64,000 bases of DNA, from contig NZ_STGG01000048.1 of NCBI RefSeq assembly GCF_005222695.1, positions 186,001-250,000 on the forward strand, in the 5' to 3' direction. The notes under the pieces were generated by a model. It was not told the origin of the DNA, ran no database searches, and worked only from the letters and a program-made list of their open reading frames with translations. Position 1 is the stretch's first letter. Every line of letters begins with the position of its first letter. Below are positions 28,776-37,534 of the stretch, piece after piece. Source of the stretch: Massilia sp. HP4 (GTDB lineage Bacteria > Pseudomonadota > Gammaproteobacteria > Burkholderiales > Burkholderiaceae_D). The position numbers and the translations under genes were made by a program.

Positions 28776-29089
28776 ATTCTCGGATTGGCTGGGAGCCGTT
28801 GCTTTTGCGGATACTAAATGATTTTACCCGCCGCCGTCGGCCTTGCCCCGCGCTTGCCGATTCGCGCTGTGGCCGCGTGCCTGAAAAGCGCATGGAACAG
28901 GACGTGAAACCGGACGATTCTTGGCTCACTTCCAACACTGCTTGCGCGCTTAATACGTGCGCCCGGAATTGGCCTGCCATTCCGGTACAATGAATCCGGC
29001 TTTCCTCCTGGAATAGCGCGTCGTGGTCCTTCCATTCGCCGGCCGCCGCTGCCCGAGGCTCCACATACAGGCATCGAAAGAAAACAATA
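28776..29089. other. Intergenic region between apaH and the glycosyltransferase
   Basis: 314 bp between divergently oriented genes. The only signal noticed is TACAAT at 28986-28991 preceded by CGG, a good extended -10 box about 100 bp before the glycosyltransferase ATG, without a clear -35. An 85-codon frame at 28736-28993 shows no family features and is not called. Confidence 0.35.
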
Positions 29090-30184
29090 ATGTTCTCGTT
29101 TTTTGTGAGCTTCCTTTCCTGCGCATTGCTGACGCTGCTGGTAATCAAGACCGCGCGAAAACATGGGCTGGGGCTCGATGGCGATTTCGGCGGCGTCCAG
29201 AAAGCCCATTCGCATGTGGTCGCGCGTATCGGCGGCATTCCGATTTTTCTTGCGGTGGTGGTGGCGTCCGGGATATCGATCCTGCGCGAGCCGCAAATGA
29301 TGGCGTGGCTCGCCACCCTGATTACCTGCGCCGCCATCGCGCTGTCGGGCGGCATCGCCGAAGATTACACCGGCCGGGTTTCTCCGCTGCGCCGGCTGTC
29401 GTTGACGATGGCTGCGGCGGCACTCGGCTACTGGTTGCTCGATGCGCGCGTCGGCCGCATCGACCTGCCGTGGGCCGTGGTGCCGATCGAGGCGGTGTGG
29501 ATCGTGCTGCCGCTGACGATGCTGGCGGTGGCCGGCATCGCCAACGCCATCAACATCATCGACGGCTTCAACGGCCTGGCCGGCGTGATCAGCATTTTCA
29601 TGCTGTTGTCGCTGTCCTATGTGGCGATGCAGGTGGGCGATATGTTCGTACTGGTGGCGGCGCTGATCGTGGCCGGCGCCACGGCCGGCTTCCTGATCTG
29701 GAATTACCCGGTGGGCCTGATTTTCCTGGGTGATGGCGGCGCCTATTTCCTCGGATTCCTGCTGGGCGAGTTGGCGCTGCTGCTGGTGATGCGCAATCCC
29801 GGCGTCTCGACCTGGTATGCGGCACTGCTGCTGATTTATCCGGCTTTCGAAACGATATTCTCCGCTTATCGCCGTATGTTTGTGCGCGGTAAGTCGCCGA
29901 CGATGCCCGACGGTATTCACCTGCATAGTTTGATATTCCGCCGGATCGTGCAATGGACGGTAGGGCCCCGGGAAGCACGCGCATTGATGAAGCGCAATGC
30001 ACGGACCTCTCCTTATTTATGGCTCTTTTCACTCCTGGCCGTGATACCGGCAACGGTGTTCTGGAAAAACACGAGCGCCCTGATGTTCTTCTGTTTGTTG
30101 TTCATAATCAGTTACCTCTGGTTGTATGGACGTATTGTTCGATTCAAGTCCCCACGTTGGCTTTTTTTAAGCAAGAAAGACTAG
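29090..30184 (+). CDS. WecA/MraY-like undecaprenyl-phosphate sugar-1-phosphate transferase
   Basis: A 364-residue polytopic inner-membrane protein (about ten hydrophobic helices) of the glycosyltransferase 4/MraY family. Signature cytoplasmic loops are AHSHVVARIGGIPIF, the acidic AEDYTGRVSPLRRL (usually DD), NIIDGFNGLAG, LGDGGAYFLGF and HLHSLIFRR. It should transfer a sugar-1-phosphate, probably GlcNAc or QuiNAc, onto undecaprenyl phosphate to start O-antigen or exopolysaccharide synthesis. It stands alone before hns; no polysaccharide cluster is in view. Confidence 0.88.
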   Translation: MFSFFVSFLSCALLTLLVIKTARKHGLGLDGDFGGVQKAHSHVVARIGGIPIFLAVVVASGISILREPQMMAWLATLITCAAIALSGGIAEDYTGRVSPLRRLSLTMAAAALGYWLLDARVGRIDLPWAVVPIEAVWIVLPLTMLAVAGIANAINIIDGFNGLAGVISIFMLLSLSYVAMQVGDMFVLVAALIVAGATAGFLIWNYPVGLIFLGDGGAYFLGFLLGELALLLVMRNPGVSTWYAALLLIYPAFETIFSAYRRMFVRGKSPTMPDGIHLHSLIFRRIVQWTVGPREARALMKRNARTSPYLWLFSLLAVIPATVFWKNTSALMFFCLLFIISYLWLYGRIVRFKSPRWLFLSKKD

Positions 30185-30217
30185 GCGCAGTGTATTGTTG
30201 TATTATATTGCGACATT

Positions 30218-30254
30218 TAGTGAGAATTCACTAGATTCAGTAATTGCTGAATCT
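30218..30254 (+). promoter_or_regulatory. Two tandem dyads in the hns leader
   Basis: TAGTGA-GAAT-TCACTA (30218-30233) and AGATTCAG-taattg-CTGAATCT (30233-30254) are perfect inverted repeats lying back to back in an AT-rich leader, 30 bp before the hns ATG. They could be operator sites or RNA stem-loops; autoregulation by H-NS on curved AT-rich DNA is an alternative reading of the region. Confidence 0.4.
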
Positions 30255-30283
30255 GCATTTAATTTTTCAAACAACGAGGAACG

Positions 30284-30598
30284 ATGATGGATCTGTCGAA
30301 TATGTCCGTAGGCGATTTGCGCAACCTGCAAGAGCAAATCAAGCAGGAGATGAAGAAGCGTGAAGTCCAGGAAGTGCAAAAAGCACGTGAGCAAATCCTG
30401 GCCATCGCCCAAAGCGTCGGCGTGCCGCTGAAAGACCTGATGGCCGCCACCGGCCGCGGTTCGAAAGGCGCCACCGTCGCCGTGCGCTATCGCCACCCAG
30501 ACGATTCCAACCTGCAATGGACCGGCCGCGGTCGCCAGCCGAAGTGGGTCAAGGAATGGGTCGAAGGCGGCAAGTCGATCGACGGCCTGCGCGTCTAA
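30284..30598 (+). CDS. hns: H-NS family nucleoid-associated protein
   Basis: A 104-residue xenogeneic silencer-type protein. The N-terminal half is a charged coiled coil for oligomerisation (LRNLQEQIKQEMKKREVQEV). The C-terminal DNA-binding domain contains YRHPDDSNLQWTGRGRQPKW, the H-NS AT-hook-like GRGRxP motif. It has its own AT-rich leader and a strong GAGGA ribosome site. ATG codons at 30284 and 30287 are adjacent alternatives. Confidence 0.93.
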   Translation: MMDLSNMSVGDLRNLQEQIKQEMKKREVQEVQKAREQILAIAQSVGVPLKDLMAATGRGSKGATVAVRYRHPDDSNLQWTGRGRQPKWVKEWVEGGKSIDGLRV

Positions 30599-30608
30599 GC
30601 CGTTCCCT

Positions 30609-30628
30609 GCCCTGGCTTGAGCCAGGGC
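30609..30628 (+). terminator. Stem-loop after hns
   Basis: GCCCTGGC (30609-30616) and GCCAGGGC (30621-30628) form a perfect 8-bp GC-rich stem with a TTGA loop, 10 bp after the hns stop. There is no T-run. Likely transcript end for the monocistronic hns message. Confidence 0.5.
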
Positions 30629-30754
30629 GTGGCGCCGGGCATCGTGGAACCTCACTTCCACCGCGCCGGCGCCTGCAGCCTGCCGCCAATCCCCGGGCCG
30701 CTCTCGCAACGCCCACCACCTGCGCTCCACTCCCACGGGGCCACCGCTTGCCGG

Positions 30755-30760
30755 TACAAT
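30755..30760 (+). promoter_or_regulatory. Candidate -10 element for the phosphomannomutase gene
   Basis: TACAAT preceded by CCGG, identical in context to the element at 28986. It lies 92 bp before the ATG at 30853. No good -35 box. The rest of the 254-bp gap (30599-30852) shows only the hns hairpin. Confidence 0.3.
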
Positions 30761-30852
30761 AGCAAGCAAATTTTTATCATTCCTCTAACATCCGGCGATG
30801 ACCACGGTCGATCAGGCCCGCTGCATGCCGCTCAAGAATTCCAAGGAAGAAC

Positions 30853-32247
30853 ATGGTTGCTCTCTCGAAAACGATCTTCAAGGCCTATGATATTCGCGGC
30901 ATCATCGACAGGACGCTGGATGCGGGCATCGCACGCCACATCGGCCGTGCCTTCGGCGCCGCCGCGCTGGCCAAGGGAGAGCGCAAGGTCGTGATCGGGC
31001 GCGACGGCCGCCTGTCGGGCCCGGAACTGACCGCCGCCCTCGCCGAAGGCTTGCGCGATGCCGGCGTCGACGTGATCGACCTGGGCATGGTCGCCACCCC
31101 GATGGTGTATTTCGGCACCAATGTGCTCGATACGCGCTCGGGCATCATGGTCACCGGCAGCCACAACCCGCCCGACTACAACGGCTTCAAGATGGTCATG
31201 GCGGGCGAGGCGATCTATGGCGACGCCATCACTGCCTTGCACGACAGCATTGCCGCCCGCATTGCTGACGACAGTGGCAAGATCGCCGACCAGCGCGGCG
31301 AGTACGGCACCCATGACATCCGCGCTGCCTACATCGAGCGCATCGTGGGCGACGTCAAGCTGGCGCGCCCGATCAAGATCGCGGTCGACTGCGGCAACGG
31401 CGTCGCCGGCGCCTTCGCGCCCGAGCTGTTTACCCGCATGGGCGCCGAAGTCGTCGAGCTGTTCTGCGAAGTGGACGGTACCTTCCCGAACCACCACCCG
31501 GATCCGGCGCATCCTGAAAACCTGCAGGATCTGATCCGCGCCCTGCAACAGACCGACGCCGAGATCGGCCTGGCCTTCGACGGCGACGGCGACCGCCTCG
31601 GCATCGTCACCAAGGATGGCCAGATCATCTTCCCGGACCGCCAGATGATGCTGTTCGCGGCCGACGTCCTGTCGCGCAATCCCGGCGCCGAGATCCTGTA
31701 CGACGTCAAGTGCACGCGCCACCTGGCGCCGTATATCGAGAAGAACGGCGGCCGTCCGCTGATGTGGAAGACCGGCCACTCGCTGGTGAAAGCCAAGCTG
31801 AAGGAAACCGGCGCCCCGCTGGGCGGCGAAATGAGCGGCCATATCTTCTTCAAGGACCGCTGGTACGGCTTCGACGACGGCCTGTACGCCGGCGCGCGCA
31901 TGCTCGAGATCCTCACCAAGGGCCAGAACCCGTCGGCGCTGCTCAACGGCCTGCCGATCGCCAGCAGCACCCCGGAACTGCACCTGCACCTGCAAGAAGG
32001 CGAGAACTTCGCCCTGATCGACAAGCTGCGCGCCGAGGCAACCTTCCCGACCTCGGAAAAGATCAACGACATCGACGGCCTGCGCGTCGAGTACGCGGAT
32101 GGCTTCGGCCTGGCGCGTTCGTCGAACACGACGCCGGTCGTGGTGCTGCGCTTCGAGGGCGAGAATCCGGAAGCGCTGGCGCGCATCCAGGGCGAATTCA
32201 AGAGCGTCATCCTGGCCGCCAAGCCGGACGCCGAGCTGCCTTTCTAA
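30853..32247 (+). CDS. algC: Phosphomannomutase/phosphoglucomutase
   Basis: A 464-residue alpha-D-phosphohexomutase. The early KAYDIRGI segment, the phosphoserine loop VTGSHNPPDYNGFK, the metal-binding FDGDGDRLG and the sugar-specificity loop GGEMSGHIFF are all in order. It interconverts hexose-6-P and hexose-1-P for LPS and exopolysaccharide precursors. The heptosyltransferase gene starts 11 bp downstream, so it probably heads an algC-waaC-waaA operon. The symbol follows Pseudomonas; manB is also used. Confidence 0.92.
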   Translation: MVALSKTIFKAYDIRGIIDRTLDAGIARHIGRAFGAAALAKGERKVVIGRDGRLSGPELTAALAEGLRDAGVDVIDLGMVATPMVYFGTNVLDTRSGIMVTGSHNPPDYNGFKMVMAGEAIYGDAITALHDSIAARIADDSGKIADQRGEYGTHDIRAAYIERIVGDVKLARPIKIAVDCGNGVAGAFAPELFTRMGAEVVELFCEVDGTFPNHHPDPAHPENLQDLIRALQQTDAEIGLAFDGDGDRLGIVTKDGQIIFPDRQMMLFAADVLSRNPGAEILYDVKCTRHLAPYIEKNGGRPLMWKTGHSLVKAKLKETGAPLGGEMSGHIFFKDRWYGFDDGLYAGARMLEILTKGQNPSALLNGLPIASSTPELHLHLQEGENFALIDKLRAEATFPTSEKINDIDGLRVEYADGFGLARSSNTTPVVVLRFEGENPEALARIQGEFKSVILAAKPDAELPF

Positions 32248-32258
32248 AGGACGTTCGC

Positions 32259-33239
32259 TTGAAGATCCTGCTGGTTCGCGTGTCGTCGCTGGGCGACGTC
32301 CTGCACAACCTGCCGATGGTGGCCGACCTGTTGCGCCGCCATCCGGGCGCCACGGTCGACTGGGTGGTGGAAGAAGGCTACGTCAGCCTGGTGCGCCTGA
32401 ATCCGCATGTGCGCAAGATCATTCCCTGGGCCCTGCGCCGCTGGCGCAAGAGCCTCGGCAAGGCCGAGACACGGGCCGAGATCCGCGGTTTCTTTCGTAC
32501 CTTGCGCGAGGAAGAATACGATTACGTGTTCGACACCCAGGGCCTGCTCAAGACCGGCATCATCATGGGCGCGGCGCGTGTGCGCAAGGGTGGCAAGAAG
32601 GTCGGCCTGGCCAATGGCAGCGAAGGCTCGGGCTATGAAGGCATCTCGCGCATCTTCCACACCGACAGCATTCCGCTGAGCCCGCGCACCCACGCGGTCG
32701 CGCGCGGTCGGCTGGTGGCCGGTGCGGCGCTCGATTATCCAGTCGACACGGCGCCCGACTTCGGCCTGCCGGCGCCAGACCCGTCGGCGCGTGCGGCCTT
32801 TTTGCCGCGCGAAGACTATGCCGTGTTCTTCCACGGCACCGCGCGCGCGGCCAAGAAGTGGGCCCATGCCAACTGGATCGCGCTGGGCAATGCGCTGGCG
32901 CCGATGCCGGTGCTGCTGCCCTGGGGTTCGGAAGCCGAGCGCCTCGATGCCGAGACGCTGGCCGCCGGCATCCCGAACGCGCGCGTGCTGCCCAGGCTGT
33001 CGATGATGGACGCCGTGACCCTGGCCCAGCACGCGCGGCTCGCGGTCGGCGTCGACACGGGCCTGACCCACATCGCCGCCGCTTTCGTGCGGCCGACAAT
33101 CGAGATCTATTGCGATTCGCCGAAGTGGAAGACCGAGGGCAACTGGTCCGAGCGCATCGTCAACCTGGGCGAACTTGGCACGCCGCCGTCCGTCGACGAG
33201 GTGGTGGCGGCCGCGCGCCGCCTGCTGGAAGGCCAATGA
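32259..33239 (+). CDS. waaC: LPS heptosyltransferase I
   Basis: A 326-residue GT9-family enzyme adding the first L-glycero-D-manno-heptose to Kdo2-lipid A at the inner membrane. It opens with KILLVRVSSLGDVLHNLP, has FDTQGLLKTG and FFHGTARAAKKWAHANW, and later the nucleotide-binding VGVDTGLTHIAAAF. The TTG start has AAAGGA (32246-32251) 7-8 bp upstream, and there is no better in-frame ATG. The stop overlaps the waaA ATG by 4 bp. Confidence 0.92.
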   Translation: MKILLVRVSSLGDVLHNLPMVADLLRRHPGATVDWVVEEGYVSLVRLNPHVRKIIPWALRRWRKSLGKAETRAEIRGFFRTLREEEYDYVFDTQGLLKTGIIMGAARVRKGGKKVGLANGSEGSGYEGISRIFHTDSIPLSPRTHAVARGRLVAGAALDYPVDTAPDFGLPAPDPSARAAFLPREDYAVFFHGTARAAKKWAHANWIALGNALAPMPVLLPWGSEAERLDAETLAAGIPNARVLPRLSMMDAVTLAQHARLAVGVDTGLTHIAAAFVRPTIEIYCDSPKWKTEGNWSERIVNLGELGTPPSVDEVVAAARRLLEGQ

Positions 33240-34522
33240 ATCGCACGCTGTATTCCGGCCTGTGGTGGCTGGCCCTGCCGGTCGTGCTGGGTCGCCTGTG
33301 GTGGCGCGGACGCAAGGAGCCGGGCTACCGCGAGCACTGGGGCGAGCGCCTGGCCCTCGGCGGCCCCGCGCCGGCGGAGCGCCCGACGATCATGGTGCAC
33401 GCCGTCTCGGTGGGCGAGACGCGCGCCGCCGAACCGGTGATCGACGCGCTCTTGAAGGCCTATCCAGACTGCCGCATCCTGCTGACCCATATGACGCCGA
33501 CCGGGCGCGCGACCGGCAAATCCCTGTTCGCCCACCACGGCGAGCGCGTGGTGCAAAGCTATCTGCCGTACGACACGGGCAGTATGATGCGGCGCTTCCT
33601 GCGCCGCCACCGCCCGCGCGCCTGCATCCTGATGGAGACCGAGGTCTGGCCCAACCTGATCCACGCCTGCGAGCGGCAGGGCGTGCCGACCGTGCTGGCC
33701 AATGCCCGCCTGTCAGAAAAATCCCTGAAGCGGGGCCGCAAGGCGGGCAGCGTGATGCTGGAGGCGGCGCGCGGCTTTACGCTGGTCGCGGCCCAGACCG
33801 GGCGCGATGCCGAACGTATCGGCTCGCTCGGGGCGCCGAACGTGGTCGTCACCGGCAGCGTGAAGTTCGACGTGACGCCGCCCGCCGCGGCGCTTGAAAA
33901 AGGCGATTGGCTGCGCAGCCGCATCCGCTCCGGCGGCCCGGAACGGCCGGTATTCCTGTGCGCCAGCACGCGCGAGGGCGAAGAAGCGCTGATCCTCGAC
34001 GCCTGGCAGCGCCTGCAAGACAAGCCGGCCGGCGCGCTGCTGGCGATCGTGCCGCGCCATCCGCAGCGTTTCGACGAGGTCGCCTCGCTGGTATCGGCGC
34101 GCGGCTTGACCCTGGCGCGCCGCTCGCAGCTCGACCTCGATCATGGCGTGGATGGCGCCGACGTGCTGCTGGGCGACTCGATGGGCGAGATGTTCGCCTA
34201 CTACGCCGCTTGCGACTGCGCCTATATCGGCGGCAGCCTGCTGCCGCTGGGCGGCCAGAACCTGATCGAAGCCTGCGCGCTGGGTAAACCGGTGCTGGTG
34301 GGCGAACATACCTTCAACTTCCTCGATGCCACCAATGAGGCGGTGGGCGACGGCGCCGCGCTGCGCGTGCCGAGTGCCGACGCCCTGGTGACGACGGCCG
34401 CCGGCCTGCTGCGCGACCATTCGGCGCGGATCGCGATGGGCGAACAGGCGCTGGCTTTCGCCAACCGCCACCGCGGGGCGACCCTGCGCACTGTTGAACT
34501 CGTGCAACGGCATATCCGGTAG
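33236..34522 (+). CDS. waaA: 3-deoxy-D-manno-octulosonic acid transferase
   Basis: A 428-residue GT30 enzyme that adds Kdo to lipid IVA. An N-terminal hydrophobic segment (residues 6-23) anchors it to the membrane. HAVSVGETRAAEPVID holds the conserved catalytic Glu. METEVWPNLI, NARLSEKS and GGSLLPLGGQNLIEA are family blocks. Length fits KdtA (about 425). It overlaps waaC by ATGA, placing the Kdo and first heptose steps in one operon. Confidence 0.95.
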   Translation: MNRTLYSGLWWLALPVVLGRLWWRGRKEPGYREHWGERLALGGPAPAERPTIMVHAVSVGETRAAEPVIDALLKAYPDCRILLTHMTPTGRATGKSLFAHHGERVVQSYLPYDTGSMMRRFLRRHRPRACILMETEVWPNLIHACERQGVPTVLANARLSEKSLKRGRKAGSVMLEAARGFTLVAAQTGRDAERIGSLGAPNVVVTGSVKFDVTPPAAALEKGDWLRSRIRSGGPERPVFLCASTREGEEALILDAWQRLQDKPAGALLAIVPRHPQRFDEVASLVSARGLTLARRSQLDLDHGVDGADVLLGDSMGEMFAYYAACDCAYIGGSLLPLGGQNLIEACALGKPVLVGEHTFNFLDATNEAVGDGAALRVPSADALVTTAAGLLRDHSARIAMGEQALAFANRHRGATLRTVELVQRHIR

Positions 34523-34572
34523 GTTTTGATACCATTCCAATCTGCACGGTACAAAACAAAAGGGGATGCGCC

Positions 34573-35139
34573 ATGTTGTCGTTCAATCACCCGAGATCGG
34601 TCGGTAGTGGAAAGCCCGCGGTTTTCCCAACTGCGGTACTGGTCCCAGAACAGGCGGCAGAGGCGCTGGAGGCGATCATGACCACCGCACCGCCAACCGA
34701 GGTCTCGGCGCCGCCACGCGCATCCAGCGCGCTTCCGCTGGATGCGCTGCATTTTTTCGTGCGCTATACGCTGCGCGAGTACACCAGTTTCATGTGGCAG
34801 CACGGCGGCTTCCTGATCCGCCGCCGGCGCGTGCGCTGGCCGGCCAGCCTGTTCCTGCGCCTGAAATCCACGTTTGGCGCGGCCTTGAATTTCGTCCTGC
34901 TCGGACGTGGGCGCCGCACCTATGAATTCACCATCGACGAACACGGCATCGTGCGCACCAGCGGCGGCGTGACCCTGATCGGCTGGGACGACGTGGCCGC
35001 CGTGCGCACCTATTCGCGCGGCTTCATGATGGTGCTCAAGCGCGGCACCTTGCCGATCCCGTTCCGCTGCCTGTCCGAAGGACAGGTGGACGCCATGCGC
35101 GAGCTGGCGGCGGTGCGGCACGAGCTGGCTTTGCGCTGA
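34573..35139 (+). CDS. YcxB-like domain protein
   Basis: A 188-residue protein whose C-terminal ~90 residues (TYEFTIDEHGIVRTS, then IGWDDVAAVRTYSRGF and IPFRCLSEG) match the YcxB-like C-terminal domain. The N-terminal half is Pro/Ala-rich, with a weakly hydrophobic stretch at about 105-118; typical YcxB proteins carry two clear membrane helices, which are not obvious here. AAGGGG lies about 8 bp before the ATG. Function is unknown. It is convergent with the metallopeptidase gene. Confidence 0.7.
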   Translation: MLSFNHPRSVGSGKPAVFPTAVLVPEQAAEALEAIMTTAPPTEVSAPPRASSALPLDALHFFVRYTLREYTSFMWQHGGFLIRRRRVRWPASLFLRLKSTFGAALNFVLLGRGRRTYEFTIDEHGIVRTSGGVTLIGWDDVAAVRTYSRGFMMVLKRGTLPIPFRCLSEGQVDAMRELAAVRHELALR

Positions 35140-35172
35140 ATCGAGTTGGTAATGCTGGCGCGGGTTGGACGC

Positions 35173-35193
35173 GTCGGCAGGGAACCTGCCGAC
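35173..35193. terminator. Strong hairpin between convergent genes
   Basis: GTCGGCAGG (35173-35181) and CCTGCCGAC (35185-35193) form a perfect 9-bp stem with a GAA loop in the 55-bp gap between the YcxB-like gene and the minus-strand operon's last gene. It could serve both strands. Confidence 0.55.
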
Positions 35194-35194
35194 C

Positions 35195-36094
35195 CTACTC
35201 GAACAACACCGGCATCTCGTGCGAGCGCTTGCGTAGCGCCAGGCGTGCACCGTCGTAATCGGGATACACCTCGCCCACGGTGGCCCAGAATGCCGGGCTG
35301 TGGTTCATCTCGCGCAGGTGGGCCAGTTCGTGCGCCACCACGTAGTCGATCAAGGCCAGCGGATAGTGGATCAGCCGCCAGTTGAGGCGAATGCTGCCGC
35401 CCACCGTGCACGAACCCCAGCGCGAGCCGGCCGATGACAGGGTAAAGCTGCTGTAGCTCACACCCAGCCGCGGCGCGAAATGGTCCAACCGCTCGCGGAA
35501 CAGGCGCTTGGCCTCGGCCTGGAACCAGATCTTCACCCTTTCCTTGAGCTGCCATTCCGACAGCCCCGGCACCACGCCGATCCATAGCTCATTGTTGGCC
35601 GCATCGAACTGGCAGTGGCTGCGCGCCGCTTCCTCGAGCCGCAGCACGATGTCGCCGCCCAGCCAGGGCAGGCGCGCGCCATCCTTCCATTCCACTGGCG
35701 CGCGCTGCTGGCGCTGGTCGCGCCGTTCGCCCCGTTCGAGCAGCTTGGCGACGATCCAGCGCTGCTTGGCGCGCAGCGCGTTGTCGATTTCTTCCAGGGT
35801 CACGCGGCGCGGCGCCGTCACGCGCAGGCCGTCGTCGTCGATCGTGAAGCCGATCGAGCGGCGCGAGGAGCGGCGCAGGGCGTAGTCGATCGTGTGGTGG
35901 CCGAGGATGATGCGTTTCAGGGGAGGGTCTTGCGGGCAGACGGGCGGCGAGGGAAGCTTGATGCGGGGCGGCGCCGGCGGCGCCTTGAACAAGGGCTGCG
36001 CGGGCGGCGCGGGCCTGTCGGAAGGCCTCAACGCCGCGAAGAATTCTTGCGCAAACAACTCCAGCTGATGCCCGTCGACCTTCGACGAGGCCAT
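35195..36094 (-). CDS. YgjP-like M48-type metallopeptidase domain protein
   Basis: A 299-residue protein with the YgjP/DUF45 domain over its C-terminal two thirds. The zinc motif VVAHELAHLREMNHSPAFW (HExxH plus downstream His) and SAGSRWGSCTVGGSIRLNWRL are diagnostic. The N-terminal ~60 residues are Pro-rich. The ATG at 36094 is chosen; the longer frame enters the plsC-like gene. Some YgjP members are reported to act on nucleotides rather than peptides, so the substrate is open. It is the last gene of the long minus-strand array. Confidence 0.85.
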   Translation of the reverse strand: MASSKVDGHQLELFAQEFFAALRPSDRPAPPAQPLFKAPPAPPRIKLPSPPVCPQDPPLKRIILGHHTIDYALRRSSRRSIGFTIDDDGLRVTAPRRVTLEEIDNALRAKQRWIVAKLLERGERRDQRQQRAPVEWKDGARLPWLGGDIVLRLEEAARSHCQFDAANNELWIGVVPGLSEWQLKERVKIWFQAEAKRLFRERLDHFAPRLGVSYSSFTLSSAGSRWGSCTVGGSIRLNWRLIHYPLALIDYVVAHELAHLREMNHSPAFWATVGEVYPDYDGARLALRKRSHEMPVLFE

Positions 36095-36135
36095 GGTCTG
36101 TGGCCTCGACTCACGAATCTGGGCGCTGACGTCGC

Positions 36136-36891
36136 TCAACCACCTTTGTAGGCGTGGGGCGAAATGACGCGCATTTCGGATTCTATCCAATTTTCTACCT
36201 CTTGCATCAGGCTGTCGGGAGTATGGCCTTCGGGCGAGATCGGCTTGCCGATCGAGACCGTGATCAATCCGGGCCGTTTGATGAACGAATTCTTGGGCCA
36301 GCACTCGCCCGAATTATGCGCGATCGGCACCACCACCGCTTGGGTTTCCACAGCCAGGCGCGTGCCGCCGCTCTTGTACTTGCCCTTCTGGCCGACCGGG
36401 ATGCGGGTGCCTTCGGGGAACATGATGATCCACTGGCCATCGGCCAGGCGCCGCTTGCCGTGGCGGACTACGGAGCTGAAGGCGTTCTTGCCCTGCTTGC
36501 GGTCGATCGGGATCATGCGCAGCAAGCCCATGGCCCAGCCGAAGAAGGGGATGTACAGGATTTCCTTCTTGAAGACGTAGACCAGCGGGCGCGTGAGATT
36601 GGGCAGCAGGAAAATCGTCTCCCATGCCGACTGGTGCTTCGACAGCACGATGGCCGGCGCGTCCGGCAGGTTGTCGTAGCCCTTGAACTCGTAGTGGATG
36701 CCGCAGATGACGCGCGCACACCAGATGATGAAGACGTTCCAGCGCGAGGTGAACCAGAAGCGCTTGTTGTACGACAGCGGCGCGGCGAGGAAGCAGAGGC
36801 AGGCCCAGATAACGGTAGCAACGATCATGACGATCGTGAACAGCAGGGAACGCAGGAACAAACTGAAGTTACGCAAAGGGGCTCCGGACAA
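36136..36891 (-). CDS. Lysophospholipid (1-acylglycerol-3-phosphate) acyltransferase
   Basis: A 251-residue PlsC-family protein, paralogous to the one at 27199. One or two N-terminal membrane helices (about residues 12-40) precede SKHQSAWETIFL (HxxxxE variant of the HxxxxD motif), IPIDRKQGKNAF and MFPEGTRIPVGQKGKYKSG (EGTR). The start is a TTG at 36891 or a second TTG at 36876, as no ATG lies before the first helix. It sits between gmhB and the YgjP-like gene, as is usual in betaproteobacteria. Confidence 0.85.
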   Translation of the reverse strand: MSGAPLRNFSLFLRSLLFTIVMIVATVIWACLCFLAAPLSYNKRFWFTSRWNVFIIWCARVICGIHYEFKGYDNLPDAPAIVLSKHQSAWETIFLLPNLTRPLVYVFKKEILYIPFFGWAMGLLRMIPIDRKQGKNAFSSVVRHGKRRLADGQWIIMFPEGTRIPVGQKGKYKSGGTRLAVETQAVVVPIAHNSGECWPKNSFIKRPGLITVSIGKPISPEGHTPDSLMQEVENWIESEMRVISPHAYKGG

Positions 36892-36924
36892 ATCGATCTG
36901 GTTCTGGACTGTTTTTTATATTGA

Positions 36925-37500
36925 TTATGCAGGCTGCGCGCCGGTTGCACCAGAGGGCTGGCTCGACGGCTTGAGGAAGGCGCTCACCATCGCCGCCAGG
37001 TCTGGGAAGACCTGGGTCCCGGGCGGCAGGCCGCCGGTGGCTTGCGTCTTCTCGCCCTTGCCGGTCAGGACCAGGTAGGGTGTGCAGCCGCGATTGAAAC
37101 CTGCCTGCAGGTCGCGCAGCGAGTCGCCCACGGTCGGCACGCCCTTGAGGTTGACCTTGAAGCGCTTGCCGATCTCTTCGAACATGCCCGACTTGGGCTT
37201 GCGGCAATCGCAGCCGTCGATCGCCGCATGCGGGCAAAAGAAGATGGCGTCGATGTCGGCGCCCACCAGCTGGGCGCTGGCATGCAGCTTGGCGTGGATC
37301 GCGTTCAGGGTGGTGATGTCGAACAGCCCGCGCGCGATGCCCGACTGGTTGGTCGCGACCACGACCCGGTAACCGGCCTGGTTCAGGCGCGCGATCGCCT
37401 CGAGCGAGCCGGGGATGGCGATCCACTCGGCCGGCGACTTGATGAAGTCGGGCGAATCGTGGTTGATCACGCCATCCCGGTCGAGGATGATGAGCTTCAT
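36925..37500 (-). CDS. gmhB: D-glycero-beta-D-manno-heptose-1,7-bisphosphate 7-phosphatase
   Basis: A 191-residue HAD phosphatase in ADP-heptose synthesis. KLIILDRDGVINHD holds the DxD nucleophile pair, VVATNQSGIARG is motif II, and the Cys-rich CPHAAIDGCDCRKPKSGM supplies the zinc site. The ATG at 37500 has AAGGA upstream and gives the family length; a second ATG at 37533, one base after the glyS stop, would add 11 residues. Downstream waaC uses the pathway's product. Confidence 0.92.
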   Translation of the reverse strand: MKLIILDRDGVINHDSPDFIKSPAEWIAIPGSLEAIARLNQAGYRVVVATNQSGIARGLFDITTLNAIHAKLHASAQLVGADIDAIFFCPHAAIDGCDCRKPKSGMFEEIGKRFKVNLKGVPTVGDSLRDLQAGFNRGCTPYLVLTGKGEKTQATGGLPPGTQVFPDLAAMVSAFLKPSSQPSGATGAQPA

Positions 37501-37534
37501 CGCCCGTTCTTCCTTGGCTCGCTCGTGGCCCATG

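Noticed and set aside
28736-28993. 85-codon frame upstream of the glycosyltransferase
   Set aside because: Starts inside apaH on the opposite strand and has no ribosome site or family similarity; the region is better read as leader DNA.
30599-30852. Possible small gene between hns and the phosphomannomutase gene
   Set aside because: Only a shadow frame extending into the next gene; the region holds a hairpin and a -10 box instead.
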